Assembly: GCA_023418595.1 (NCBI GenBank)
Contig: JAEZZI010000014.1
Span: forward strand, 1 to 64,000
Length of the DNA: 64,000 bases
Direction of reading: 5' to 3'
Source: Pseudomonadota bacterium
GTDB taxonomy: Bacteria > Pseudomonadota > Alphaproteobacteria > Sphingomonadales > Sphingomonadaceae
Made by a program: the position numbers and the translations under genes. The notes beneath the pieces were generated by a model that worked only from the letters and a program-made list of their open reading frames with translations, was not told the DNA's origin and did no database searches. Shown here piece by piece: positions 8,370 through 16,860 of this stretch. Position 1 is the stretch's first letter. Each line of letters begins with the position of its first letter.

Positions 8370-9662
8370 ATGGTTCGGCGAACGAAAATCCTGCTGGCGG
8401 CGATGATGCTGGCGCCAGCGGGCGTGACCGCGACGGCACAGATGGCACAAGAAACCAGCGTGGCTCCCTCACCCGCCCTCCAGCAGCGGCTCGACCTGTT
8501 GCCTGCGATCATCAATGGCGAGGGCGATTACGACGCCTATTTCGCGGCCGGGTTTCGCGATCAGGTGCCGGAGGCGAAGTTTCGCGAATTGGGCAAACAG
8601 CTTGCCACCGCGATGGGCAATGCGATCGGCGTCGAACAGGTTACGCCGATTGGCGCGACCGACGCGACAATCGTCGTCGGCTTCGAACGCGGGATCGCGC
8701 GCGGGCGGATCAGCATCGACCCCAACCCGCCGCACAGCGTCGTCGGACTGCTGTTCACCGGCACCGAGATGCGCGACGACAGCGCCGCGAAGCTCGACGC
8801 CGATTTCCGCGCGCTGCCGGGCAGTGCGGGATATGGCGTCTATCGGCTCGGCGGCGCTGAGCCGGTCGCGATCAACGCGCTGAACGGCGACCGTGCAGCG
8901 CCGCTCGGCTCGGGCTTCAAATTATGGGTGCTGGCCGAGGCAGCGCGCCAGGTGAAGGCGGGGAAGCGCCGCTGGTCCGAAGTGCTGCCGATCGGCGAAC
9001 GATCGCTGCCCGGCGGGGTGATGCAGACCTGGCCCGCGGGCGCGCCGGTGACGCTGCACACGCTGGCGACGCAGATGATATCGATCAGCGACAACACCGC
9101 CACCGACACGCTGATGATCGCGCTTGGCCGCGCGCAGGTCGATGCGATGGTGCGCGCCAGCGGCGTGGCGGACGCCGACGCGACGCTGCCGCTGCTGACG
9201 ACGATGGAGGCGTTTCGCCTCAAGCATCCGTCGAACGCCGCGCTCGCCGCCGACTGGGCGACGCTCAGCCCCGATGCGCGGGCGAAGCGGCTGGCCGATC
9301 CGAAGCTCGCGGCGACGCCGGTCAGCGCAGGCATGTTCGGCGACAAGCCGCTCGCGCTTCAGATCGAATGGTTCGCCTCTCCCGCCGACATGGCGCGGCT
9401 GCTCGACACGATCCGCACCATCGGCGACGAACAGGCGCTGGCGATTCTGGCGGTCAATCCCGGCGGCGACGCATCGCGCCATGCCTATCAGGGGTTCAAG
9501 GGCGGGTCGGAACCGGGGGTGATCTCGGCCAGCTATCTGGTGCGGACCAGGGCGGGCGAATGGCGCGCGGTCACCGGCAACTGGCACCGCACGGATGCGG
9601 TGGTCGATCAGGCGCGGTTCTTCGGCCTGATGAACCGCGCGCTGACGCTGGCGGCGGAGTAG
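8370..9662 (+). CDS. Secreted class A beta-lactamase-like serine hydrolase
   Basis: 430-aa exported protein. The ATG at 8370, with GGGGAG 6-10 bases upstream, gives a signal peptide (MVRRTKILLAAMMLAPAG, cleavage near TATA-Q). Residues about 30-130 form an N-terminal domain of the kind often fused to serine hydrolases. The C-terminal penicillin-binding fold has S181-G-F-K184 as nucleophile motif and S240-D241-N242. The third motif appears as KGGSEPG, a KTG variant. It lies 22 bases after parE and could be co-transcribed with it. It may be a periplasmic peptidase/esterase rather than a true beta-lactamase; I do not see the Glu166-type omega loop clearly. Confidence 0.78.
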   Translation: MVRRTKILLAAMMLAPAGVTATAQMAQETSVAPSPALQQRLDLLPAIINGEGDYDAYFAAGFRDQVPEAKFRELGKQLATAMGNAIGVEQVTPIGATDATIVVGFERGIARGRISIDPNPPHSVVGLLFTGTEMRDDSAAKLDADFRALPGSAGYGVYRLGGAEPVAINALNGDRAAPLGSGFKLWVLAEAARQVKAGKRRWSEVLPIGERSLPGGVMQTWPAGAPVTLHTLATQMISISDNTATDTLMIALGRAQVDAMVRASGVADADATLPLLTTMEAFRLKHPSNAALAADWATLSPDARAKRLADPKLAATPVSAGMFGDKPLALQIEWFASPADMARLLDTIRTIGDEQALAILAVNPGGDASRHAYQGFKGGSEPGVISASYLVRTRAGEWRAVTGNWHRTDAVVDQARFFGLMNRALTLAAE

Positions 9663-9668
9663 CCGAGG

Positions 9669-9750
9669 ATGTGCTCCCGCGCAGGCGGGAGCCCAGGAGT
9701 ACCGACCCCAACGCGTGCGACCCTGGGCTCCCGCCTGCGCGGGAGCACAT
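9669..9750. repeat. Palindromic intergenic repeat, family D
   Basis: Inverted repeat whose arms begin ATGTGCTCCCGCGCAGGC and are separated by about 28 bases. It fills the gap between two convergent genes (serine hydrolase and GNAT) and probably acts as a bidirectional transcript end. Confidence 0.8.
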
Positions 9751-9770
9751 AAGAAGCAGTCGTCGGCGCA

Positions 9771-10319
9771 TTACCCCCGCCGGGCCGCCCACTCATCCTT
9801 GAGCAACCCATAGATCACGCTGTCGCGCACGCCGATATGCGTTTCCCATTCGCCGCGCAGCACGCCTTCCTGCTTGAACCCCAGTTTTTCGAGCAGGGTG
9901 CGCGAATGGAAATTGTCGGGGTCGGTATCGGCGAACACGCGGCGATGGCCCTGATCGACGAACAGATATTCGATCACCCGGTTGACGGCCTCGACCGCGA
10001 TATCGCGGCCCCAGTGCGACCGGGCGAGCATATAGCCGATTTCGGAAACGCCCGCGCGACGCGCGCCCGCCGACACGAAACCCACCGCGGCATCGCCTTC
10101 GTCGCGCACGGTGATCGCCCAACTTTGCCACTGGTCGGCGTCCGCGCGCCCCTCGAACGCGAGATAGGCGCGGGTTTCCGCCACGTCGCGGTGCGCGGTG
10201 GACGACCACCAGGTCATCAGGCTTTCGTCCGCAAGCGTGGGATGCAGCGCATCGGCATCGTCGGGGGACAGCGCGCGCAGCACCAGCCGCGCGCTTTCCA
10301 GCCGCGGCGTGTCCCTCAT
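9771..10319 (-). CDS. GNAT family N-acetyltransferase (RimJ/RimL-like)
   Basis: 182-aa acetyltransferase using acetyl-CoA, of the RimJ/RimL branch (Acetyltransf_3). Family marks are LESARLVLRALSPDDADAL at the start, EIGYMLARSHWGRDIAVEAV in the middle (the acetyl-CoA loop region) and NFHSRTLLEKLGFKQEGV near the end. The ATG at 10319 overlaps the stop of the LysR gene (ATGA), so it is translated with it. The substrate is unknown; relatives acetylate ribosomal protein N-termini, amino acids or antibiotics. Confidence 0.85.
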   Translation of the reverse strand: MRDTPRLESARLVLRALSPDDADALHPTLADESLMTWWSSTAHRDVAETRAYLAFEGRADADQWQSWAITVRDEGDAAVGFVSAGARRAGVSEIGYMLARSHWGRDIAVEAVNRVIEYLFVDQGHRRVFADTDPDNFHSRTLLEKLGFKQEGVLRGEWETHIGVRDSVIYGLLKDEWAARRG

Positions 10320-11110
10320 TCGCCCAGCGCCTCGACCAGCGCCTTCACCTTTTTCTGCCGCCATTGCGGCAGCGGCGCGACCAGCCAGTAACCCAGCCGC
10401 GACGCCGCGGGCTCGCCGATCACGACGACGCGCCCCGCCTCGATATCCGCGCGCGCGAGCAATTCGGGCACCGATGCACAGCCGAGGCCCGCCGCGGCGG
10501 CGTCGATCGCGAGGCCAGCATCGGCGACGCGCACCAGTGCCTGCCCCTCGGTCACGTCGCAGCCGGGCCAGGCGATCACCTGATCCAGCCCGCCGCCGGG
10601 TGCGGCGACCTTGACCATGCCGTCGCTTTCCAGCGCCTCGCCTTCATGCTCGCCCGGCCCCTCGCCCCAACGGATCGCCAGGTCGAGATTGGCTTCGGTG
10701 AAATCGACCGTCGCATCGTCGGCGGCGATCAACTGAAACCGCAATTCGCCGTCGCCCGCGGCAATCTTCGAGAGGCGCGGCATCAGCCATTTGTGGGTCA
10801 GGTCGCGCGGCGCGGCGATGGTCAGCGACTTGGACGATTGTCCCGCCTGCATCGCGCGCACCGCTTCCTCGAATTGCAGGAAGCCGGTGCGCAGCGCCGC
10901 CAGCCCGGCCTCGCCCTCAGGCGTCAGTTCCAGCCCCTTGGTCGTGCGGCGAAACAGGACGACGCCCAGCGTATCCTCCAGCGCGCGGACCTGTTGCCCC
11001 ACGGCGGCAGGCGTCACCGCCAGTTCGTCGGCAGCGCGGGTGAACGACAGATGCCGCGCGGCAGCGTCGAGCACGCGCAACCCGTTCAAGGGAAGGTGCG
11101 TGCGCTTCAT
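10316..11110 (-). CDS. LysR family transcriptional regulator (GcvA-like)
   Basis: 264-aa LysR-type regulator. The N-terminal winged helix-turn-helix (residues about 5-64: GLRVLDAAARHLSFTRAA, then VTPAAVGQQVRALEDTLG) starts with the PLNGLRVLDAAARH pattern of the GcvA/AmpR subgroup. An effector-binding domain follows. It sits inside an overlapping series: its ATG overlaps the apaG stop and its stop overlaps the GNAT start. Unlike most LysR genes it is therefore not divergent from an obvious target. Slightly short for the family (usually about 300 aa). Confidence 0.88.
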   Translation of the reverse strand: MKRTHLPLNGLRVLDAAARHLSFTRAADELAVTPAAVGQQVRALEDTLGVVLFRRTTKGLELTPEGEAGLAALRTGFLQFEEAVRAMQAGQSSKSLTIAAPRDLTHKWLMPRLSKIAAGDGELRFQLIAADDATVDFTEANLDLAIRWGEGPGEHEGEALESDGMVKVAAPGGGLDQVIAWPGCDVTEGQALVRVADAGLAIDAAAAGLGCASVPELLARADIEAGRVVVIGEPAASRLGYWLVAPLPQWRQKKVKALVEALGE

Positions 11111-11505
11111 TCCGCCACCGCCGGTGCGACCAACTGAAACTTCGGAATGTCCACCGCGAAGACCTCGCCATCCTCTGCCAGCATCTGATAACTGCCCTGC
11201 ATCGACCCGGCCGGCGTCGAAAGCGGACAGCCCGACACGTAATCGAAGCTCCCGTCCGGCATGATCATCGGCTGTTCGCCGACCACCCCTTCGCCCTCGA
11301 CCGAATGCCGCGATCCGCGCCCGTCGGTGATGATCCAGTGGCGGGTCAGCAGTTGCACCGCCTGATCGCCCGCATTCTCGATGCGGATGTGATAGGCCCA
11401 GAACCAGCGCCCGCGCCCCGGCTCCGACTGTTCGGGCAGGTAGCTGACCGACACGCGGACGGTAATCCCGCGCGTGGTCGCCACTTCGGAAAATAGCGAT
11501 TTCAC
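11107..11505 (-). CDS. apaG: ApaG domain protein (Co2+/Mg2+ efflux protein ApaG)
   Basis: 132-aa ApaG protein, a small fibronectin III-like beta sandwich. It starts at a GTG at 11505 that overlaps the metZ stop (GTGA). Recognisable blocks are VRVSVSYLPEQSEPGRGRWFWAYHI, quoted here only as residues about 15-39, then TRHWIITDG, VVGEQPMI and YVSGCPLSTPAGSMQGSYQM, which is the most conserved signature. The biochemical role is poorly known; it is linked to metal resistance and Ap4A metabolism in enterics. Its placement directly after metZ is common in sphingomonads as far as I recall. Confidence 0.88.
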   Translation of the reverse strand: MKSLFSEVATTRGITVRVSVSYLPEQSEPGRGRWFWAYHIRIENAGDQAVQLLTRHWIITDGRGSRHSVEGEGVVGEQPMIMPDGSFDYVSGCPLSTPAGSMQGSYQMLAEDGEVFAVDIPKFQLVAPAVAE

Positions 11506-12710
11506 AGCCCCGACGCCGTCAATGCTTGATCCAGGTCTTCGATCAGGTCGGCCGGGTCTTCCAGCCCGACGTTCAGCCGCAGCATCCCCTCGGTCACGCC
11601 CATTTCCAGCCGCTTTTCCTCGGCGACGCTCGAATGAGTGGTGGACGCAGGGTGAGTCATCAGCGAGCGAGAATCGCCGATATTGTTCGAAATGTCGATG
11701 AGGCCGAGTGCGTCGAGCAGCGCGTGCGCCTGTTTGCGTCCGCCATCGACCTCGAACGAAAAGATCGGGCCGGTCATGTCCATCTGCGCGCATGCCAGCG
11801 CGTGCTGCGGATGGCTGGGCAAGCCCGGATGGTTGATCCGCGGCACGCGCGCTTCGAGGAAACGTCCGACTTCAAGCGCATTCTCCGATTGCTTGCGGAT
11901 GCGTAAGGAGAGCGTCTCCAGTCCCTTGAGCACCACCCAGGCGTTGAACGCGCTGAGCGTCGGCCCGGTGTTGCGCGTGAAGGGCAGCAGCGTGTTGGTG
12001 ATAAAATCCTCGGTCCCGCACACCGCGCCTGCCAGCACGCGCCCCTGACCGTCCATCATCTTGGTCGCGCTGTAGGCCACCACGTCCGCGCCGAACTCCA
12101 TCGGCCGCTGAAGCGCAGGCGTCGCAAACGCATTGTCGACGACACTCGTGATCCCGCGGTCGCGCGCGAGGCTGCACACGGCCTTCAGGTCGACCACGTC
12201 CATCGTCGGATTGGCCGGGGTTTCGAAGAACCAGACCTTTGTGTTTGCCTTCGACGCATCGGCAAACCGGTCGGCATCGCGCGCATCGACGATGGTCGTC
12301 TCGATCCCGAATTTGGGCAGCAGCGTGTCGGTCAGCCAGCGGCACGATCCGAACAGCGCCCGGCCCGCGACAACGTGATCCCCGGCTTCGAGTTGGCAGA
12401 GCAAAGCGGCGGTCATCGCCGCCATGCCGGAAGCGGTGGCGCGGCAGGCCTCCGCCCCCTCCAGCAACGCGATGCGCTGTTCAAGCATCTCGACCGTCGG
12501 GTTCTGCAGCCGAGAATAGGTCATTCCCGCCTGCTCGCCCGCGAACCGCGCCGCCGCGTCGCCCGCGCAGTCATAGGCATAGCCGGAGGTCAGGAACAAC
12601 GCCTCCGACGTCTCGCCATATTCCGACCGCACGGTCCCGCCCCGCACGGCCTGTGTCGCGGGGCGCCATTTCGACGTGATCGAGCGGTCTTGTCCGGTAT
12701 GCCGTTTCAT
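11502..12710 (-). CDS. metZ: O-succinylhomoserine sulfhydrylase
   Basis: 402-aa Cys/Met metabolism PLP enzyme that makes homocysteine directly from O-succinylhomoserine and sulfide. Seen: the YSRLQNPTVEMLEQRIA phosphate loop region, ATASGMAAMTAALL, VVDNAFATPALQRP and VAYSATKMMDG with the PLP lysine at residue 217. The N-terminus (RGGTVRSEYGETSEALFLTS) fits MetZ better than cystathionine gamma-synthase. The ATG at 12710 has no clear ribosome binding site and lies in a perfect palindrome; a TTG at 12716 in the same frame is the alternative. It is first in an overlapping metZ-apaG-lysR-GNAT series. Confidence 0.92.
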   Translation of the reverse strand: MKRHTGQDRSITSKWRPATQAVRGGTVRSEYGETSEALFLTSGYAYDCAGDAAARFAGEQAGMTYSRLQNPTVEMLEQRIALLEGAEACRATASGMAAMTAALLCQLEAGDHVVAGRALFGSCRWLTDTLLPKFGIETTIVDARDADRFADASKANTKVWFFETPANPTMDVVDLKAVCSLARDRGITSVVDNAFATPALQRPMEFGADVVAYSATKMMDGQGRVLAGAVCGTEDFITNTLLPFTRNTGPTLSAFNAWVVLKGLETLSLRIRKQSENALEVGRFLEARVPRINHPGLPSHPQHALACAQMDMTGPIFSFEVDGGRKQAHALLDALGLIDISNNIGDSRSLMTHPASTTHSSVAEEKRLEMGVTEGMLRLNVGLEDPADLIEDLDQALTASGL

Positions 12711-12724
12711 GGGCAATGCCCATG
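12708..12724. promoter_or_regulatory. Perfect palindrome over the metZ start codon
   Basis: CATGGGCA-A-TGCCCATG, an 8-bp perfect inverted repeat with a one-base centre, ends in the metZ ATG. It could act as a protein-binding operator, or fold poorly as RNA because the loop is too small. No Shine-Dalgarno sequence is visible between it and the ATG. Confidence 0.35.
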
Positions 12725-12768
12725 CCGGGGAAGGCGGGGTGCGGTCAACCGCGCATCTGACCGATCGC

Positions 12769-13812
12769 TCACAGCCGGGCGAGCACCGCGTCGGTCATCG
12801 CCTGTGTCGACAGCGACCCGCCCAGATCGCCGGTCCGCGCGCCGCCCGCGATCGCCCCGGCGACCGCGCGCTCGACCCGGTCCGCCGCCGCTTCCTCGCC
12901 CAGCGAATGGCGCAGCAGCATCGCCGCCGACAGGATCGCGGCGCACGGATTGGCCTTGCCCTGCCCGGCAATGTCGGGGGCGGAGCCGTGGATCGGCTCG
13001 TACATGCCGAACGGCCCCTCGCCCATCGCGGCGGACGGCAGCATCCCGATCGACCCCGCGCACATGCTCGCCTGATCGGACAGGATGTCGCCGAACAGAT
13101 TGCCGGTGACGATCACGTCGAACTGGCCGGGCGCGCGAACCAGCTGCATCGAGGCATTGTCGACATAAAGATGGTCGAGGGTCACGTCGGGATAGTCCGC
13201 CGCGACCGCGATCACCGTTTCGCGCCACAGACGCGATGTCTCCAGCACATTGGCCTTGTCCACCGAAGTCAGCCTGCCGCGCCGCTTGCGCGCGGTCTCG
13301 AACGCGACGCGGGCAATGCGCGCGACTTCGTTCGCGTCATAGATCATCAGGTCCGATGCACAGGGCACGCCGTTCCGCTCGCCCCGCGCCTTTTCGCCGA
13401 AATACACGTCGCCGGTCAGTTCTCGGACGATCACCATGTCGATTTCCGCCGCGATCTCGCGCCTTAGTGCAGAGGCATCCTCCAGCCCCGCGAACAGTCG
13501 GGCGGGGCGCAGATTGGCGAACAGCCCCAGTTCCTTGCGCAGCCCCAGGATCGCGGCTTCGGGCCGCAACCGCCGATCCTCCAGCGCATCGTGGCGCGGA
13601 TCGCCGACCGCGCCGAACAGCACCGCATCCGATGCGCGGGCGAGGTCGAGCGTGGCCTCTGGCAGCGGATTGCCGAGTTCGCGATAAGCCGTGCCACCCA
13701 CGGGCGCTTCAACGAACGTCAGGCCAAGGTCGATCGCCTCCAGCACCGAACGCGCAGCGGCGGTAACCTCGGGTCCGATCCCGTCCCCCGGCAGAATGGC
13801 GATTTGCGGCAT
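12769..13812 (-). CDS. leuB: 3-isopropylmalate dehydrogenase
   Basis: 347-aa NAD-dependent decarboxylating dehydrogenase of leucine synthesis, converting 3-isopropylmalate to 2-oxoisocaproate. Motifs seen: IAILPGDGIGPEV at the N-terminus, LRKELGLFANLRPARL, IVRELTGDVYFGEK, SVDKANVLETSRLWRE, VDNASMQLV, VTGNLFGDILSDQAS and EPIHGSAPDIAGQGKANP. These cover the substrate arginines, catalytic Tyr/Lys and Mg-binding Asp residues. Full family length. It lies 58 bases upstream of metZ on the same strand, so the two may share a transcript, but leuC/leuD are not adjacent. Confidence 0.96.
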   Translation of the reverse strand: MPQIAILPGDGIGPEVTAAARSVLEAIDLGLTFVEAPVGGTAYRELGNPLPEATLDLARASDAVLFGAVGDPRHDALEDRRLRPEAAILGLRKELGLFANLRPARLFAGLEDASALRREIAAEIDMVIVRELTGDVYFGEKARGERNGVPCASDLMIYDANEVARIARVAFETARKRRGRLTSVDKANVLETSRLWRETVIAVAADYPDVTLDHLYVDNASMQLVRAPGQFDVIVTGNLFGDILSDQASMCAGSIGMLPSAAMGEGPFGMYEPIHGSAPDIAGQGKANPCAAILSAAMLLRHSLGEEAAADRVERAVAGAIAGGARTGDLGGSLSTQAMTDAVLARL

Positions 13813-13837
13813 CGGTTATTCCCTTTCCCCTCCCGCC

Positions 13838-13924
13838 CCGTTCGTTTCGAGCCCTTCGACTGCCTGCAAGGCAGGTGCTCAGGATGAACTTCGAGCCTTC
13901 GGCTCGAAGTCGAGAAACGAACGG
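13838..13924. repeat. Palindromic intergenic repeat, family B copy 1
   Basis: Inverted repeat with outer arms CCGTTCGTTTCGAG and an inner portion that diverges from other copies. It lies between recO and leuB. Further copies are at 16818, 23125 and 62996. Confidence 0.75.
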
Positions 13925-13984
13925 TGGTGGAGGTTGCTGTAATGGTCGCCGCCCCTCGATCAACCGCTTCTCCCCTCACCCCCC

Positions 13985-14713
13985 TCAAGCTGCCCTTTTC
14001 AACCGCTCGACCAGCCGTTCGCGCGCCGCCAGCACCTCCGCGCTCCGTCCGATCAGCACATCGCGCGTCAGGAAATGGCCGGTCAGCGCCAGTCCGTCGA
14101 GAATGTCGCCCCAATCCGCCGCGCCCCCCGCCACCAGAAAGCGGGGCAACCGCAACAATTTAACTTCATAGCCGAGCGCCGCGCCGGCACTCACCGCACC
14201 GCCGCTTTTTGGGCTGACGAAGCGCAAATCCTGACGCGCTCCCGTCGCCACGCATTCGTCCAGCGCCAGCCCGAATCCCAGTTCGGCCAGCAGCAGCAAT
14301 TCATACCGCACCAGCGCCACCGCCCAGCCCCGCGCCGCGGGCGCCGCCTCGATCGCATCGAGCAGCCCGGACAGACCGGCATGGATGCGCGGATAGCCCT
14401 GCCCCTCGGGCAAGGTCGCCGCCGTCAGCGCCGTCGCCCAGTCGAGCGCCGCGGCGGCCAGCGGCTCGGCATAGAGCGGCGCGCGGCTGGCGATCAGCTC
14501 GACCGTCAACCCGGCCAGTTGCTCGTCCGTCCGCGCCCGCCACTCACCGCGCACGACATTGGCGGGCTGAAGCACGGGGCGCAGTTTCCGCGAATGCCCG
14601 CCGCGCACATAACCCGGCTGCACGCCCTCGTCCGCCGTCAACGCCCGCACCACCGCCCCATGCTCGCCATGCGCGCGAACGGACAGGATGATGGCGGGCG
14701 CGATCAGGTGCAT
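13985..14713 (-). CDS. recO: DNA repair protein RecO
   Basis: 242-aa RecO, which with RecF and RecR loads RecA onto SSB-coated single-stranded DNA. The N-terminal OB-fold is recognisable (AIILSVRAHGEHGAVVRAL, then VQPGYVRGG and LQPANVVRGEW). The C-terminal helical domain has RYELLLLAELGFGLALDEC. The four-cysteine zinc motif of many RecO proteins is not present, only one Cys in this area, as in some other proteobacteria. Length is normal. Start at the ATG of MHLIAPAIIL. Confidence 0.9.
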   Translation of the reverse strand: MHLIAPAIILSVRAHGEHGAVVRALTADEGVQPGYVRGGHSRKLRPVLQPANVVRGEWRARTDEQLAGLTVELIASRAPLYAEPLAAAALDWATALTAATLPEGQGYPRIHAGLSGLLDAIEAAPAARGWAVALVRYELLLLAELGFGLALDECVATGARQDLRFVSPKSGGAVSAGAALGYEVKLLRLPRFLVAGGAADWGDILDGLALTGHFLTRDVLIGRSAEVLAARERLVERLKRAA

Positions 14714-14788
14714 CGTGGATGCTCTATCAGCAGAATAAGAGCCGGGAGAGTATAGTTATCTCCGTAAACAGCCCGCGATACTCAGCGA

Positions 14789-15706
14789 CTACCCCCGCCG
14801 CACGCGCTTCGCGACAGCCTCCAGCCCGAGCCTAGCTACCGCGCGCTTGGCCAGTGCCACGCTCCCGTCGAACCCCGCCAGCCCCGCCGCCGCCACGCGA
14901 TTGCCCAGCGTCGGCGCCAGCAGCAACAGGTCGCACGCGGCAACCCCGCCGGTGGACAGCGCGCGTTTGTGCTGGCCTTCGCCCTCGGTGAAGTCGAACC
15001 GGATCAGACCGCTCTCGCCGAACAGGTCGCGCATTGCCTCGACATGCAGCACCGCGCCGGGCGACAAGTCCGCGAACGCCGGGTCATGCCCGACATATTC
15101 GTAGATCACCGTGCCCGCGTCGATCGGGCAATAGAGATAGGCGGCGGGCTGATCGCCCACGTAAAGCAGCCACGCCCGCGCCGTGCCGCTCGCGCCGCTT
15201 GCCGCCATTTCGCGCAGGAACGCGCTATCGTTCGGCAGACCGCAATCGAGCAGTTTTTCCTGATAGGTCCTGGCCGAAACCCCGCGCGCAATCGCGTGAA
15301 AGGCGCTGAGTTCGTCCGCGGTGCGATAGCGTTCGATCCGCAACGTCCCGCCGCTCGCGCTCGCCAGCTTCTTCGCCTTGCGCTTCATCTGGCTGCGGGT
15401 ATTCGCGGACAATTGCGCCCAATACGCATCGAACCCGCCCGACAGGTCGGCGAAATAGCGCGTGTAACGCTGGCGCACGCGCGGGATCATCCCGCCCGCC
15501 GCCCAAGCCAGCGCGCCTGCCCGCTCGGCAGGAAGCGAGGTCACGACATAGCCGTCGGCGCCCGCGGGGAGCGGAGGCAGCGCGGGAAGCCGACCGTCCA
15601 GCGCCTGATCGAGCGTCAGCGGCACGCGCACCAATGCCTTGTCGAGCGTGAACAGCGTCCGCGCGCCGATGCGGAAATTGAGTCCATCGGACATTGCCAG
15701 CGTCAT
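14789..15706 (-). CDS. GNAT/FemAB-like acyltransferase (BcsL/CelD-type)
   Basis: 305-aa protein with the acetyltransferase fold used by polysaccharide-linked and FemAB-like enzymes (Acetyltransf_6 type). Seen: WAQLSANTRSQMKRKAKKL at about residues 110-130, typical of this family, then AIARGVSARTYQEKLLDCGL, AAYLYCPIDAGTVIYEYVGHDP and the closing RFDFTEGEGQHKRALS motif (D-F-T-x-G-x-x-x-K-R). The ATG at 15706 overlaps the stop of the deacetylase-like gene (ATGA). The acceptor is unknown; an extracellular polysaccharide or a lipid-linked sugar would fit the partner gene. Confidence 0.78.
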   Translation of the reverse strand: MTLAMSDGLNFRIGARTLFTLDKALVRVPLTLDQALDGRLPALPPLPAGADGYVVTSLPAERAGALAWAAGGMIPRVRQRYTRYFADLSGGFDAYWAQLSANTRSQMKRKAKKLASASGGTLRIERYRTADELSAFHAIARGVSARTYQEKLLDCGLPNDSAFLREMAASGASGTARAWLLYVGDQPAAYLYCPIDAGTVIYEYVGHDPAFADLSPGAVLHVEAMRDLFGESGLIRFDFTEGEGQHKRALSTGGVAACDLLLLAPTLGNRVAAAGLAGFDGSVALAKRAVARLGLEAVAKRVRRG

Positions 15707-16656
15707 GCCGCGCGCTCCTCGACCCAGTTCGACCAGAGCTGCTCGGCCTGCCGCCAGCGGGTCCGCAATTGGCTCGGGCCAAGCGGCTGGTCGTCCTGCC
15801 CCAGCCTCAGCACCGGGCGGTCGGCGAAATGCGTCGTCGGCAGCGCTTCGCGGCGCTCGCCAAGCATTTCGCACAGCCGCTCGAACCGCGATCGGTGAAC
15901 GCGATTGGCGCGGGTGCCCGCGCGATTGGCGAGTTCGAAACCGTGCCCGACGATGGTGACGGCGGCATGGTCCTCGCGCGCGGCATGGTCGAGCGCGGCG
16001 CGCATCTCGCCCGTCGACAGTGCACAGATCTGGAAATGGCGCAGATGACCGGGCCTGTCCTCGATCAGCGTCACCGGCACCTCGACCAGCCCGCGATGCG
16101 GCGTCGGCGCCATTGCGCGCACCGGCAGGGCGATGTTGCTGGGCCAGGGATGTTCGGAACCGTTATGGCTGCTGTCATAGGCGAAGCCGAGTTCGACCAG
16201 CGCGTCGATCGTCGCATCGTTCGCCGAATAGCTGCCGCTGCGGAACGCCGCCGGTTCGGGCGCGCCGCACGCCATCAGCAGGTCGCGCGCGCGGGCGATC
16301 AGGTCGCGTTGCGCGATGCGATCGAAGTCGATCAGCTCGAAGCTGCCGTGTTTCGCCCGGTCCTGCGCGCTCGCCCCGGCCCAATTGGGATGAAGGTGAA
16401 GCTGCACCTCCTGCCCCGCCGCCAGGATCGCATCCACGACCCGCGCGATCGCATCGGGACCGAACACCATCGCCGGCATCGGATCGACGAAGAAGGTTGC
16501 CTTCAGCCGGTGCCGCGCCAGCCGCGCAAGCTGCCAGCCGATCCCGACGCCCGCCGGCTCCAGCGAGCGCGCGGCGATCTCCGCCACCGGCAGCCCGGCG
16601 GCGTGGTGGCGCCACATCAATTCGGTATCGATGGTGATGAAGACTGGCGTCGGCAT
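15703..16656 (-). CDS. Polysaccharide deacetylase-like (NodB-fold) protein
   Basis: 317-aa protein of the glycoside hydrolase/deacetylase superfamily. FITIDTELMW at residues 6-15 gives the N-terminal Asp of the fold. ATFFVDPMPAMVFG, VQLHLHPNW (His-x-His-Pro, the metal-binding block) and FRSGSYSAND follow, and GHGFEL supplies the late His. There is no signal peptide, so it is cytoplasmic or acts on lipid-linked intermediates. Translationally coupled to the downstream acyltransferase gene by a 4-base overlap. Actual substrate unknown. Confidence 0.72.
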   Translation of the reverse strand: MPTPVFITIDTELMWRHHAAGLPVAEIAARSLEPAGVGIGWQLARLARHRLKATFFVDPMPAMVFGPDAIARVVDAILAAGQEVQLHLHPNWAGASAQDRAKHGSFELIDFDRIAQRDLIARARDLLMACGAPEPAAFRSGSYSANDATIDALVELGFAYDSSHNGSEHPWPSNIALPVRAMAPTPHRGLVEVPVTLIEDRPGHLRHFQICALSTGEMRAALDHAAREDHAAVTIVGHGFELANRAGTRANRVHRSRFERLCEMLGERREALPTTHFADRPVLRLGQDDQPLGPSQLRTRWRQAEQLWSNWVEERAA

Positions 16657-16717
16657 GCTGCCCGGTTAGCGGCAAGCGATGAAGATTCGGCAAATCCGCC
16701 ACGCACCAAGACCATTC

Positions 16718-16791
16718 GTCATTGCGAGCGCAGCGAAGCAATCCAGGGCATCAAATACAGCACTGGATTGCTTTGCTGCGCTCGCAACGAC
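16718..16791. repeat. Palindromic intergenic repeat, family A copy 2
   Basis: Same arms as the copy at 2934-3007 (GTCATTGCGAGCGCAGCG), with two or three base differences in the right arm and a different 15-base spacer. Confidence 0.8.
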
Positions 16792-16817
16792 GGGGGGCAA
16801 TGGACGCACGCCCTCCT

Positions 16818-16851
16818 CCGTTCGTTTCGAGCGCAGTCGAGAAACGAACGG
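16818..16851. repeat. Palindromic intergenic repeat, family B copy 2 (short)
   Basis: Compact version of family B, arms CCGTTCGTTTCGAG with a tiny centre. It lies about 10 bases from the stop of the DUF1501 gene and directly after a family A copy, so it could end that transcript. Confidence 0.75.
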
Positions 16852-16860
16852 ATGTGGTGG

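Noticed and set aside
9669..9750. Palindromes as CRISPR repeats
   Set aside because: Each is a single inverted pair, not a series of direct repeats with equal spacers, and no cas gene is present.
12711..12768. SAM-II riboswitch before metZ
   Set aside because: Only 58 bases separate leuB and metZ and they do not match the pseudoknot consensus.
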